From Hymenobacter radiodurans (GTDB taxonomy: Bacteria; Bacteroidota; Bacteroidia; Cytophagales; Hymenobacteraceae): 64,000 bases of DNA. The DNA is taken from NCBI RefSeq assembly GCF_004355185.1, contig NZ_CP037922.1, positions 2,046,001 through 2,110,000 of the forward strand, written 5' to 3'. The stretch's first letter is position 1, and each line of letters begins with the position of its first letter. Positions 48,999 through 58,644 of the stretch are shown one piece after another. Made by a program: the position numbers and the translations under genes. The notes under the pieces were generated by a model. That model worked only from the letters and a program-made list of their open reading frames with translations. It was not told where the DNA came from and made no database searches.

Positions 48999-50887
48999 AT
49001 GACCGAACAACCCGCATCTTCGCTTTTTGCCGACCGCAATGGCGCCGAAATAGCCCAGCTGCTGGCTGAGCTGACCACCTTGCGTCAGGATATGGTAAGC
49101 GGAGTCGGGCTGGCCGGGAGCAGGCTGACGCGGGTACATCCCAATTTTCTGGTTAGCGCCCACAACCTATTGCATTATCTGGCGCTGCGCCGCCCCGATT
49201 TGCGCCCCCTGCAACAGCGGCTGGCGGTGCTGGGCCTATCATCTTTAGGGCGTGCCGAGGCCCATGCTCTGGCCAGCGTAGACGCCGTACTGGCCGTATT
49301 GCACGAGCTGGCCCAACCTGGTATACCTCATCCGCCGCCACCCGGCGCTATTGCGCCCGACTTTACGAGTGGGGGGCTTTTATTGGCAGAGCACAGTGAA
49401 GCCGTACTGGGGCCAGTGCCTGCCGCCCGCGACGTGCGCATTATGGTCACCTTGCCCACCGAAGCAGCCACTGATTATCCACTCGTGCGGGATCTGTTGC
49501 GTCAGGGTATGGACTGCGCGCGCATCAACTGCGCGCACGATGATCGGACTGCATGGCAGCAAATGATTGACCACCTGCGCCAAGCGGAGCAGGAGGTGGG
49601 CAGAACCTGCAAGATTAGTATGGACTTAGGCGGCGCAAAGCTCCGCACAACCGGCTTGCCCCCGCACCGGCCGTGCTGCGGGTCAGCCCCGTGCGCGACG
49701 ATTTTGGCCGCGTGCTGGCGCCGGTCCGCCTCTGGCTTACCAGTCGGGATTTGCCGCATACGGCGCAGGCAACTGGAACGGTGCGCCTGTTCTTCCCCAG
49801 CAAGTGGCTACAGCAGTTAAGCCCCGGCGACGTCATTCGGTTTCGCGATTCTCGGGGCACCAAGCGCAAGCTGCGCGTGCGCAGCAGAAGTGCCGAAGGT
49901 TGCTGGGCGGAGTTGCGCAAAACGGCGTATCTGGTGCCCAGTACCCGCTTTCGGGGGCCGAAGGCGAAAGCTATGCTCCAGGAGATGCCCCGCTCAGAGT
50001 CTTTCTTACTGCTTCGCCCCGGCGACCAGCTGCAGCTTACCCGCCGCCCGCTGCCCACTGCCGTGACTGACGGGATGCCAGGCGCCGATTTGCCGCCGGC
50101 CGTAATTGGCTGCGCGCTTCCAGAAGTGCTCGACTATGTGAATCCGGGCGAGCGAATTTGGTTTGACGATGGCAAAATTGGGGGCGTGGTGGACCGCGTG
50201 GAGCCCGACACCGTGCACGTGCGCATCACCCAGGCCCGGGCCAAAGGCGAAAAGCTGCGCAATGATAAAGGTATCAATCTGCCCGACAGCAACTTACCTC
50301 TTCCTTCCCTAACGGCGAAAGACCTAGAAGATTTGGCTTTTGTTGCTCAGCACGCCGATATGGTCGGCCTTTCGTTTGTGAGCAAGGCCGCGGAAGTGGA
50401 GCAGCTGCAGCAGCACCTGGCCCGCCTGAGTGAGCGCACGGTCGCGATTATTCTCAAAATCGAAACCCAGCGCGGCTTCGAGCAGCTACCCGCTTTACTG
50501 CTCAGCGCCATGCAGGCGGGCAGCTGTGGCGTGATGATAGCGCGCGGCGACCTGGCCGTAGAGTGTGGTTTTGAGCGGCTGGCCGAGGTGCAGGAAGAAA
50601 TATTGTGGCTTTGCGAAGCAGCGCATGTGCCTGTTATCTGGGCGACGCAAGTGCTGGAAAGCCTAGCCAGTGGCGGACTGCCTTCGCGGGCCGAAGTGAC
50701 GGACGCTGCCATGAGCGACCGGGCTGAATGCGTAATGCTCAACAAAGGGCCCCGCGTAATGCAGGCAGTGCAAACCCTCGACAGCATTTTGCGACGCATG
50801 CAGGCGCACCAGCGTAAGAAAAGCTCCATGCTGCGCAGCCTCCACGTGGCTCATACCACCTGGCATCTGGAACCCGCTAACTCATAA
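48999..50887 (+). CDS. Pyruvate kinase, atypical long form (frame break at 49659-49663)
   Basis: About 629 residues after one added base, longer than the usual ~470. An N-terminal helical region of ~150 residues precedes the barrel. Motifs are DVRIMVTLPTEAATDYPLV and GMDCARINCAHDD (first frame), then KISMDLGGAKLRTTGLPP, and in the second frame IWFDDGKIGGVV, ADMVGLSFVSKA, ILKIETQRGFEQLP, MIARGDLAVE, WATQVLESLASGGLPSRAEV and DRAECVMLNKGP. Five C at 49659-49663 break the frame; six give GLPPAPAVLRVSP. The usual ENxEG, VMLSGE and C-terminal allosteric domain are altered or missing, so regulation, and perhaps substrate preference, may differ. ATG at 48999 follows a G6/T6 motif. Confidence 0.82.
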
Positions 50888-50984
50888 ATGGGTGAGCGGC
50901 CGCCTATCCCGATGCGTTGCGTTCAGAAGCTACATCAACCAAGAAAACCCGCAAAAAAGCCCCCTAAAGCAGCAGAGAAGCGGG

Positions 50985-51551
50985 TTACTGGTTTTCCCGA
51001 ATGCTTTTCAGCCCTTTTGTCCAGCGGGCTAATTCGCGGAGCATTGCGTCGAGTGCTTTTTCCGAAATGTCGTTCGGCAACAAATGGTCGTTCTGAATGA
51101 ATTCGGTGAAAAAGGGAATGTTTACGGCCTCCACCAGCGGCACGATACGGTAGGAGGATAGGTCATTTTTGAGCGCATTCCAAGCCCGCGTACCCGCCGA
51201 TACCCCGCCGTAGCTCACGATGCCGGCCGCCTTGTAGCCCCATTCCTTAACCAGATATTCCAGCGCATTCTGCAAGGGTGCGGGGTAACTGAAGTTGTAT
51301 TCGGCTGTCACGAAGATAAAGGCATCGGCGGCCGCAATCTGGGCGCTCCACTGCTTCGTGTGCTCGTGCTCATACTTCAGCTGGGCCGGGTGGTGGGGCT
51401 CGTTCATCAGGGGCAGGTTAATGGCTTGCAGATCCAAGACCTCCACATTGAACTCACCATGCTGCCGCGCCTTCTGCGCAACCCATTCGGTAACGATAGG
51501 CCCTTTGCGGCTTGGGCGGACGGTGGCGGTAATGATTTTCAGGTTGTACAT
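50985..51551 (-). CDS. NAD(P)H-dependent FMN reductase
   Basis: A 188-residue flavodoxin-fold protein: IITATVRPSRKGPIVTEWVA binds the FMN phosphate, VTAEYNFSYPAPLQNALEYL is the conserved flavin loop, and GIVSYGGVSAGTRAWNALKN follows, as in the NADPH-dependent FMN reductase family (ArsH/YieF-like). It is convergent with pyruvate kinase. The physiological acceptor (quinone, chromate or azo compounds) cannot be deduced. Confidence 0.88.
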   Translation of the reverse strand: MYNLKIITATVRPSRKGPIVTEWVAQKARQHGEFNVEVLDLQAINLPLMNEPHHPAQLKYEHEHTKQWSAQIAAADAFIFVTAEYNFSYPAPLQNALEYLVKEWGYKAAGIVSYGGVSAGTRAWNALKNDLSSYRIVPLVEAVNIPFFTEFIQNDHLLPNDISEKALDAMLRELARWTKGLKSIRENQ

Positions 51552-51681
51552 AATGGGGTGTTTGGTTGGTAACGCCCGTGAGAATAGAAATTATTTGTCT
51601 AAGCACAAGCGTGGGGGCAAATTTGCCCAATAAGCTGCAGGCTGCCGAGGCTGGAAGTACTGCATCAGCAAAATGTGTAGG

Positions 51682-52599
51682 CTACGCTCTGTCCAGCACG
51701 GCGCGGTCCCAATGGGCGAGGGTTGCGGCCGCTTCGTAGGTGCTTTGTAAAAAGCTGAGCACCGCTTGCTGCGGATCGGGAGCCGTGCGCGCGACTTCGT
51801 AAAGCAGCAAAAACTCTCCCATCTCTCGACTAAAAAAGCCCCCCGCAGGCTGTATCGTCGCGTTGGCCAGTTCTGGCAGGCTAGGATAGGCATAGCTATA
51901 AAATGCCGCTTCCTGCCCATTGCCACCGGGCCACCAACCGGCGGCAATCTGCTCCTGCGAATATGACTCGCGGGTCACCCAGTCGGCTAGGTTGGGGATG
52001 CCGCCCGGATGAGGAGGCGCGGGCCGGCCCGAAAAGCGCGTGACGGCCAAATCGAAGCTTCCCCAGAAGAAGTGCACCGGGCTGCATTTGCCCTGGAAGC
52101 GGCCGCGAAACTCCTGCAATACCTGATCGGTGCGCAGTAGGATATCCCAGAATGTTTCCACGGCAGGGGCGTCGTAGGCGCGATGGGCCTGATCTTGGGT
52201 AAATGGAGTAGTATCTTCTATCTCCACGGGCACCGGCCACATCTTCACTCCAATGCCAGCTTCGCGCAGCAGGCTGCGATAGGCTTGGTAGAAATCGGCA
52301 ACAGATTGGGGCTCCAGCGCCAGTTCACGGGTACGGCCATCAGAAGTATGGATTCGCAGCTGATGCACCCGAAAATCGAACACGACCTCACAGCTGCCTG
52401 CCGGGTAAGGCATGGGTCCGGTCGAGAGGCCCCGAGGCGTGACGTAGAGCGGCACCTGCCACCAATGATTGAGCATCGGACTTAGCGCTAGGCGGGTTTT
52501 GCCCACAATTTGCGTCCACCGATGCAGCGTTGCGCGCGTGTCAGTCCAGCTGTCGGCCGGCAAGGCGGGCCAGGGCGCGGCTAAGGTGTTGTCTGTCAT
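51682..52599 (-). CDS. DUF5996 family protein
   Basis: An intact 305-residue protein: WPALPADSWTDTRATLHRWT, LSPMLNHWWQVPLYVTPRGL, EVVFDFRVHQLRIHTSDGRT, and later FRGRFQGKCSPVHFFWGSFD followed by RFSGRPAPPHPGG. These are the conserved blocks of DUF5996, a family without known function whose members are common in soil and Bacteroidota genomes. Conserved His, Trp and Cys residues suggest an enzyme. It stands alone with its own upstream space. Confidence 0.85.
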   Translation of the reverse strand: MTDNTLAAPWPALPADSWTDTRATLHRWTQIVGKTRLALSPMLNHWWQVPLYVTPRGLSTGPMPYPAGSCEVVFDFRVHQLRIHTSDGRTRELALEPQSVADFYQAYRSLLREAGIGVKMWPVPVEIEDTTPFTQDQAHRAYDAPAVETFWDILLRTDQVLQEFRGRFQGKCSPVHFFWGSFDLAVTRFSGRPAPPHPGGIPNLADWVTRESYSQEQIAAGWWPGGNGQEAAFYSYAYPSLPELANATIQPAGGFFSREMGEFLLLYEVARTAPDPQQAVLSFLQSTYEAAATLAHWDRAVLDRA

Positions 52600-52764
52600 G
52601 AAGAAAAGATAAGCGGAACCAACAACAAATCCTCCTAGCCTCGGCGCGGTAGCCTAGCCAGGGAGCACGGATGTCGTCGGAAATTCAATAAGCGCAAACT
52701 ACTTCTTTCTACGGGCCCTGTTGGTGGTTTCATACCCTAGGTCATCTTTCCCGTACGTACCCTT

Positions 52765-53832
52765 ATGACTAAAATCGCCTTAATTGTTGGTGCCAGCGGC
52801 ATTATCGGCAGCAATCTGGCCCGGGAGCTGCTCGCGCAGGGCTGGACTACCTATGGCCTGGCTCGTACTCCCAAAGATGATGTGACCGGGCTGCGGCCCG
52901 TAGCCGCCGACTTGCTGCGGCCCGAAAGCCTAGATACGGCCCTGGCCGACATAGCCCCTACGCACGTTTTTCTTACCAGCTGGATGCGTCAGGACACCGA
53001 AGCCGAAAACATTCGTGTGAACGGAGCCATGGTGCGCAATCTGCTGAATGCCCTCAGCCCGAAGCACTCAGTGCAGCATGTAGCGCTGGTCACTGGTCTC
53101 AAGCATTACCTCGGCCCCTTCGATTCCTACGCCCGGGCTGGTTCGCTGCCACCTACTCCCTTGCGGGAAGAGCAGCCCCGGCTGCCCATCGAGAATTTCT
53201 ATTACGCTCAGGAAGATGAGGTGTACGCTGCCGCCGCGCGCGACGGCTTTAGCTGGAGCATTCACCGCCCGCACACCATCATTGGTCAGGCCGTGGGCAA
53301 CCTGATGAACATGGGTACCACGCTGGCCGTGTACGCCAGTATTTGCAAGGAAACGGGGCGGCTATTCCGCTGGCCCGGCTCTGAAGCCCAATGGAACGGC
53401 CTCTCCGACGTAACCGATGCGCGCGTAATTGCGAAACAGCTGGCGTGGGCTGCCACGACGGAGGCCGCAAAGAATCAGGCTTTTAACATTACCAACGGCG
53501 ACTACTTTCGCTGGAGCTGGCTCTGGCCTCGGCTGGCTGCCTGGTTTGGCGTTGAAGCGGCTGGCTTTGACGGCACGGTGCACCCTTTGGAAGCGGAAAT
53601 GGCCGATGATGCGTCGCTGTGGCGCGATATGGCGGCCCGACACCAGCTCAAAGTGTCTGAACTCAGCCAATTGGCTTCTCCCTGGCACACCGACCTGGAC
53701 CTTGGCCGGCCGATTGAAGTAATGACCGATATGTCGAAAAGTCGGCAGTTGGGCTTCACGGTGTATCAGCGCTCCGACGAATCGTTCTTTGACCTGTTTG
53801 CGCAGCTCCGCACCGACCGACTCATTCCGTAG
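52765..53832 (+). CDS. SDR-family oxidoreductase (PRISE-like)
   Basis: A 355-residue NAD(P)-binding protein. The Rossmann motif is LIVGASGIIGSNLARELLAQ, variant of GxxGxxG. ALVTGLKHYLGPFDSYARAG, then NFYYAQEDEVYAAAARDGFS with the Tyr replacing the classical YxxxK, is characteristic of progesterone-5-beta-reductase/iridoid synthase-like SDRs. SIHRPHTIIGQAVGNLMNMG follows. These enzymes reduce enones, but the bacterial substrate is unknown. It is followed by a strong terminator. Confidence 0.87.
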   Translation: MTKIALIVGASGIIGSNLARELLAQGWTTYGLARTPKDDVTGLRPVAADLLRPESLDTALADIAPTHVFLTSWMRQDTEAENIRVNGAMVRNLLNALSPKHSVQHVALVTGLKHYLGPFDSYARAGSLPPTPLREEQPRLPIENFYYAQEDEVYAAAARDGFSWSIHRPHTIIGQAVGNLMNMGTTLAVYASICKETGRLFRWPGSEAQWNGLSDVTDARVIAKQLAWAATTEAAKNQAFNITNGDYFRWSWLWPRLAAWFGVEAAGFDGTVHPLEAEMADDASLWRDMAARHQLKVSELSQLASPWHTDLDLGRPIEVMTDMSKSRQLGFTVYQRSDESFFDLFAQLRTDRLIP

Positions 53833-53920
53833 GTGGGCTTTTGGATGACAAACACAGGTGGGGGCAGCCTGTGGCCATTGTTACCAAAGCTACATGGGTA
53901 GCTGGAGAAAGTAAGTATTA

Positions 53921-53958
53921 CTAAAAAAGCCGTTTTCTTATGAGAACGGCTTTTTTAG
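53921..53958. terminator. Bidirectional intrinsic terminator
   Basis: A 17-base stem with one G-T pair (53921-53937 with 53942-53958), loop TTAT. It has A6 on the left and T6 on the right, so it works for the oxidoreductase gene on + and the STAS-like gene on -. Confidence 0.9.
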
Positions 53959-54025
53959 TGGTATTCGCTGGCTTACAGCTGGGTACCAAGGCTTTCTCTC
54001 CGCACTGAAAACGGAACCTAGCTGG

Positions 54026-54460
54026 CTACGCTTGCTTCATTCTGGCCTCCTGCCCTTGCACTTGCCTTAGCCAGGCTCGTGCTTCCTGAATATCACCGAA
54101 CATGCGCATTTGCAGACGTTCACCAATGCCGATGTGCATCGCCTCCGCCGAAAGGGCAGCCATCGACTCGGGGCTCACAACTTGGGCGAAATGGGTGAGG
54201 CCTTGCGCAATGGCACGAGGTGCCCAATTAGTGACAATCCACTCCACGGCGTGGTCCCAGGGGCCAATTACCTGCCGGTTGTCATTGAGCAAATAAGCAC
54301 AGGCGTGGGCCAGAAGAGGGTGCAGGCAGGCATCGGCACCAGCCATTACGTCGATGTACGTCTGGTAGCCGATCCAGTTATTGTAGACCCAGCGGTTGAC
54401 GGCATCGTACTCAATGGTGAGATAAACTTTACCGAATCCGTTAACTATTTCTGTGGGCAT
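54026..54460 (-). CDS. STAS/SpoIIAA-like protein
   Basis: A 144-residue protein: VYLTIEYDAVNRWVYNNWIG, LLNDNRQVIGPWDHAVEWIV, HFAQVVSPESMAALSAEAMH and a C-terminal RMFGDIQEARAWLRQVQ. The strand-helix pattern and the ending 'F.d...A..WL' are typical of the SpoIIAA-like/STAS group common in Hymenobacter. It may be a stress-signalling adaptor. There is no Ser-phosphorylation motif that I can point to. Confidence 0.7.
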   Translation of the reverse strand: MPTEIVNGFGKVYLTIEYDAVNRWVYNNWIGYQTYIDVMAGADACLHPLLAHACAYLLNDNRQVIGPWDHAVEWIVTNWAPRAIAQGLTHFAQVVSPESMAALSAEAMHIGIGERLQMRMFGDIQEARAWLRQVQGQEARMKQA

Positions 54461-54648
54461 GGGACGATACGTAAAAGGCCAGTCTTGGAAGAAAGGCTAA
54501 GTAGTCAGTAAAAGCCCAGCTATCGGCAAGCTGATTGGAATAACGCGATTTAAAGAGTGCCAAAACTCTCGGCCCGGCAAGGCAGACAAATTTGCCCCCC
54601 ACGAGGGAAGTGGAAGTGTTACAGCAAGTACACTAAAGTGAAACTAAC

Positions 54649-55191
54649 TTAAACGGCTGGCGAAGCGACAGCTTTGCGCTGAGCCAGGCGCTGACCTGCG
54701 AGTTGGTTGCTGCCTAACACGATGGTTGCGTAGCCCACGGGGGCTTCGGTGTAGCGCAGTGTTACCTGTTGGCCGAGCCACCAAGAGGTTTGTGCCTGGC
54801 CAGGACTATTAGAAGGGCCGTATTGCGAGCTGAGTAGCTCCCGAATGCCACGGCAGTTGGCTTCACCCATCATACGCAGCTCGATATAATAGAGCTTGTC
54901 TTTGTAAAAGCCGTAAGTGATGCCGGTGAGGCGGTGAGGACCAACTTTGAGATTGTCGGTGAGGTAGTTATAAAACTGCGTCTGGGTAGCGGGGTCGGTC
55001 CTGACCAGCTCCAGGTCGCGAAACTTGCTGATATCGTCTCCGAAAGTGGCTTTGCCGAACCCATTCTGACTATCGAGGGCGCGCAACGAAGGTGAGGCAA
55101 CGCGCGTCGCTTTCTTGGCTCTAACGCTTTGAGCTTGGCTACTTTGTCCAGACCAAGCTAGTAATCCCAGGAAAATAACCAGCTTTTTCAT
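54649..55191 (-). CDS. Exported hypothetical protein (180 aa)
   Basis: A signal peptide (MKKLVIFLGLLAWSGQSSQA) precedes a compact mature part with GFGKATFGDDISKFRDLELV, FYNYLTDNLKVGPHRLTGIT, YGFYKDKLYYIELRMMG and a single Cys pair region. The 'FG.....f.dlel' and 'gIty.F..dkLy.i.' blocks resemble small periplasmic proteins of unknown function in Cytophagales. The next 290 bases upstream are AT-rich and hold its promoter. Confidence 0.7.
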   Translation of the reverse strand: MKKLVIFLGLLAWSGQSSQAQSVRAKKATRVASPSLRALDSQNGFGKATFGDDISKFRDLELVRTDPATQTQFYNYLTDNLKVGPHRLTGITYGFYKDKLYYIELRMMGEANCRGIRELLSSQYGPSNSPGQAQTSWWLGQQVTLRYTEAPVGYATIVLGSNQLAGQRLAQRKAVASPAV

Positions 55192-55480
55192 AGACAGCCC
55201 AGTGTGCGAAATGGCAGAAGATCCACGGAGCGGTAAATCTACTATATTCTAGCAGTAGATATATGTTTTGGGGGGCTTTTTTCAAGCCTAATTTTGCTTT
55301 TTTAACAGGCTTTCGGGTGTTGGTTTGGGTTTTTACCGGAGGATATAAATTCCCTTAAACGCTATCTTGTGTTTTTATAAATAACTGATATATAAACCTA
55401 TAAGAATATATTTTAGCGTGTTTCCGATACAAACCGTTGTTAAAGCAGTGAAGCATTGCGCTTCTCAGCTGTCACGCTTG
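55192..55480. other. AT-rich intergenic region
   Basis: About 290 bases rich in A and T with a G6/T6 motif at 55270-55282. There is no gene. It probably holds the promoter of the minus-strand gene at 54649-55191. Confidence 0.5.
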
Positions 55481-55986
55481 CTATGGCTTGGGTGTCGGCA
55501 AAGCAGGAGGCATAGGGGCATCGTCGGGGAGAAGCTCGGCGCTGCTGCCAGCATCGGGCGCAATAATTTTCCAGACGGCACGCTTGAGCTCGTCTAGGCG
55601 ATGCAGAGCATCCGTAACGGTATCGTGGTTTTTTACTTTCTCAAAAAGCCGGTTTTGACGCCTACTTGAATCATTTTTTCCAGCACAAACGGCAGAATCC
55701 AGCCTACGACGCTGCTGGCCAGGGCGCCGCGCAAGCCAATGCGCATGAGCAAACGAGTTGTCATGCGCTTGAGCAGGAGAGCTTTGGCGGCAGGCAGGGC
55801 TTTATCGGCCAGAAAGTCGGCGACCAGCTGCGCGTTTCCTTTTTTTATTTCTGCTCGCAGTACATCCTGAATGGTATCGAGGGCTGTGCGAGCTACTTTT
55901 TGGAAGAGCAAACCAGTTTGCCAGGCGCGAAGACCGGTGGCGCGGGCGGCGCTGAAGATGGTCGGAAACAGGTTTATTTTTTTCAT
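55481..55986 (-). CDS. Hypothetical protein with possible frame break at 55642-55646
   Basis: The first part, 117 residues (MKKINLFPTIFSAARATGLR, FQKVARTALDTIQDVLRAEI, then LLMRIGLRGALASSVVGWIL PFVLE), contains one hydrophobic helix and amphipathic helices. As sequenced it stops at 55633. One extra base in the five-A run on + (55642-55646) would continue it as TGFFEKVKNHDTVTDALHRL and a Pro-rich tail ending at 55481, 168 residues. The tail is highly charged and protein-like, so a break is plausible but not proven. If real, the gene ends at 55633. The function is unknown. Confidence 0.6.
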
Positions 55987-56171
55987 AACAAAGCAAAAAA
56001 AGCCCCCCAGATGAGGCGTAGGCGCAAGGCAGCCAAAAGATACGGTGGTTTTGGGTCGGGCAGGAAAAGTTTGAGCAGCGTTTGGTAATTAAAGTGCGTT
56101 TATGTGGTAGAAACGCGACCTGACGTCTTTATAACGCACTTACTGAGTCTTGACGAACACCGAAAACGCAC

Positions 56172-57179
56172 ATGGAATCAGAACACATGAAAGCCATCAT
56201 CGTCGCGCAGGCGGGTGGGCCGGAAGTATTGCATAGTGGGCAGCGGCTGCGGCCTCAGCCTGCCGACCACGAGGTGCTGGTGCGCGTGCACGCGGCGGGC
56301 GTGAATCGGCCGGATGTGTTGCTGCGACAAGGCAAATACGCGGGTAGCGGCAGTGTGGAAGGCCTGATTCCGGGGTTGGAAGTGGCCGGCACGGTGGCAG
56401 CCTGCGGCACGGCCGTAACGCGCTGGCACGAAGGCGACGCGGTGTGTGCGTTGGTGGCGGTGGGTGGCTATGCCGAGTATGTAGCAGTAGATGCCCGCCA
56501 CTGCCTGCCCGTACCGGCGGGTTGGAGCTTTGTGGAGGCAGCGTCATTGCCCGAAACCGTATTTACCGTGTGGCACAACGTATTTCAGCGTGGTCAGCTG
56601 CAGCCTGGCGAAACCCTGCTGGTGCACGGCGGCAGTAGTGGCATCGGCATCACGGCCATTCAACTGGCGCACGCGCTGGGCTCCCGCGTAGTTGCGACGG
56701 CCGGCTCCGATGAAAAGTGCGAGGCTTGCCACGCTCTGGGCGCCGAGCGCTGCATTAACTACAAAACCGCCGATTTTGAAGCCGATTTACAAGCCGAAGG
56801 CGGCGTTGATGTGATTCTGGATATGGTGGGCGGCGACTATATTCCCAAAAACCTGCGCCTGCTCCGCGACGATGGCCGCCTTGTATTCATCAACGCTATG
56901 CAGGGCGCTAAAGCCGAGTTCAACGCTCTGGAAATCATGCGTCGCCGCCTCACTATTACTGGCAGCACCCTGCGGCCCCGCAGCGCCGATTTCAAGGCTG
57001 CGCTGGCGGCTGCGGTGGAAGAAAATGTGTGGCCACTACTCGCTGGGGGGCTTTTTAAGCCAGTTATCTACAAAGTGTTTGAGCTTGAGGAAGCCGCGGC
57101 CGCGCACCAGCTCATGGAAAGCAGCGCGCATATCGGCAAGATTATGCTGCGGGTACGCGAAACCTATAAGCAAGCCTAG
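56172..57179 (+). CDS. Zinc-free quinone oxidoreductase (MDR family)
   Basis: A 335-residue enzyme: HEVLVRVHAAGVNRPDVLLR (family opening), GLIPGLEVAGTVAACGTAV, then the NADPH-binding GETLLVHGGSSGIGITAIQL and GADVILDMVGG-like GGVDVILDMVGGDYIPKNLR. No zinc ligands are visible. It belongs to the QOR/PIG3 branch, which reduces quinones with NADPH. ATG at 56187 is an alternative start that gives the more usual MKAIIVAQAGGPEVL. Convergent with the lactonase-like gene with an 8-base gap. Confidence 0.9.
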   Translation: MESEHMKAIIVAQAGGPEVLHSGQRLRPQPADHEVLVRVHAAGVNRPDVLLRQGKYAGSGSVEGLIPGLEVAGTVAACGTAVTRWHEGDAVCALVAVGGYAEYVAVDARHCLPVPAGWSFVEAASLPETVFTVWHNVFQRGQLQPGETLLVHGGSSGIGITAIQLAHALGSRVVATAGSDEKCEACHALGAERCINYKTADFEADLQAEGGVDVILDMVGGDYIPKNLRLLRDDGRLVFINAMQGAKAEFNALEIMRRRLTITGSTLRPRSADFKAALAAAVEENVWPLLAGGLFKPVIYKVFELEEAAAAHQLMESSAHIGKIMLRVRETYKQA

Positions 57180-57187
57180 ATGCTGCC

Positions 57188-58401
57188 TTACGCGTTGCCG
57201 CGGGTAAAATCTTCTACCACTTGCAGGCATACAGGCGCTGGCACCTGCACCGACTTGCCAGTGGGCGTAAGCTTACCAGTCTCTCTATCAACGCGAAAAG
57301 TAACAATGTTGTTAGTAGCCTGATTAGCCACCAACACAAGCTGGCCCGTCGGATCGATGGTGAAGTTGCGCGGCTTCTGACCGAGTGTGGGCACGTGCTG
57401 CACCAGCGTGAGGCGTCCGCTCGGAATGTCAATGGCGTACACAACTAGGCTGTCGTGGCCACGGTTGGAGCCGTACAAAAACTCGCCGTTGGGCGATACG
57501 TGAATGTCGGCGCAGGAATTTTCGCCTTTAAAGTCGGCAGGGAGCGTGGTGAGCGTCTGAATTTCCTGGAAGGTGCCGGCGCCTTCATCGTAGCGCAGGG
57601 CCGCGATGGTCGAGTTTAGCTCGTTGATGAGGTACGCCAACTGGCCGCCGGGATGAAATGTGAGGTGACGCGGGCCCGCGCCTGGCGCGGCCGTAAAGGC
57701 CGGCGTTGCGCTCGGTTCCAGAGCGTCTTCTTTCGCATCGAGCCGGTAGCCGTACACTTTATCGGTGCCTAAGTCTACCGCAAAAACGAAGCGGTTGGCC
57801 GGGTCGGGCAGAATGCAGTGGGCGTGGGGGCTTTTTGGTTTTTGTGAACGCTGGAACCCGTGTGCTGCCTCGTGTCGGCGATTGGGGCCAGCTCGCCGTT
57901 GGGCTCGATAGGCAGCATGCCCACATTGCCCCCCAGGTAGCTGGCCACCAAGGCGTAGCGGTTCATTTTATCCAGGCTGATGTAACACGGTGCCGACCCC
58001 AGCGCCGACTGCTGATTCAGAAAAGCGAGTCGCCCACTTTTTTGATCAATTGCAAAGGCACTAACGGCCCCGCTGGCTTTGCCCTGAAAATCAGTGGTTT
58101 CGTTGACGGCATACAGATGCTCATGCCGCGAATCAAGAGCCAGATAGGAGGGATTGGCACCGCCTTTAGTAGCGCCCAAACGGGTGAGGGCGCCCGTGCT
58201 CACGTTGAGCTTATACAGAAAAATGCTGTCTTCCTCCGGCTTGGCATACGTCCCGACGTACACTAAGTACTCCTCTTGGCTCTGGGGGCCTTTTTCGGCC
58301 GTTATAACCGACGCACAGCTGGACAGCGCTAAGGGTAATCCTGCCAGTCCTAAACCAGCAACTTGTAGAAAATGACGGCGGGAGTAAGGGGTGAAGGCCA
58401 T
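57188..58401 (-). CDS. Lactonase-family beta-propeller, Tat-exported (frame break at 57826-57830)
   Basis: About 404 residues after one added base. It has a Tat-type signal (SRRHFLQVAGLGLAGLPLAL followed by SSCAS, a possible lipobox). Repeats typical of 6-phosphogluconolactonase (YbhE-like) proteins are seen: YLVYVGTYAKPEEDSIFLYK, NPSYLALDSRHEHLYAVNET, GSAPCYISLDKMNRYALVAS, AGPRHLTFHPGGQLAYLINE and PRNFTIDPTGQLVLVANQAT. The frame breaks at five G (57826-57830); six give QKAPHAHCILPDPANRFVFA. Because it is exported it is unlikely to act in the pentose phosphate pathway; an extracytoplasmic lactone substrate is more likely. Confidence 0.87.
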
Positions 58402-58644
58402 AGGAGCAGTAGGTGGGAGTAAGGAAAAGCAAGGTAAGCGGTAGCTAACGATAGCCTATAAGTTGAAGCACACTATTTTGCATCACTGCAGTTGCGCGAA
58501 GTTCTACAGAAGGATAGCGCAATAATTGCTTGCTGCTTCTTTCAGACTTCAACCCTTCCCGGAAGCCGCCCATAGCTTGTACCTTTGCGGCGCCGCAACT
58601 TTCCCTTCGCCCTGCTGGTTTTCTACCCAGAAAATTGCCCCCCG

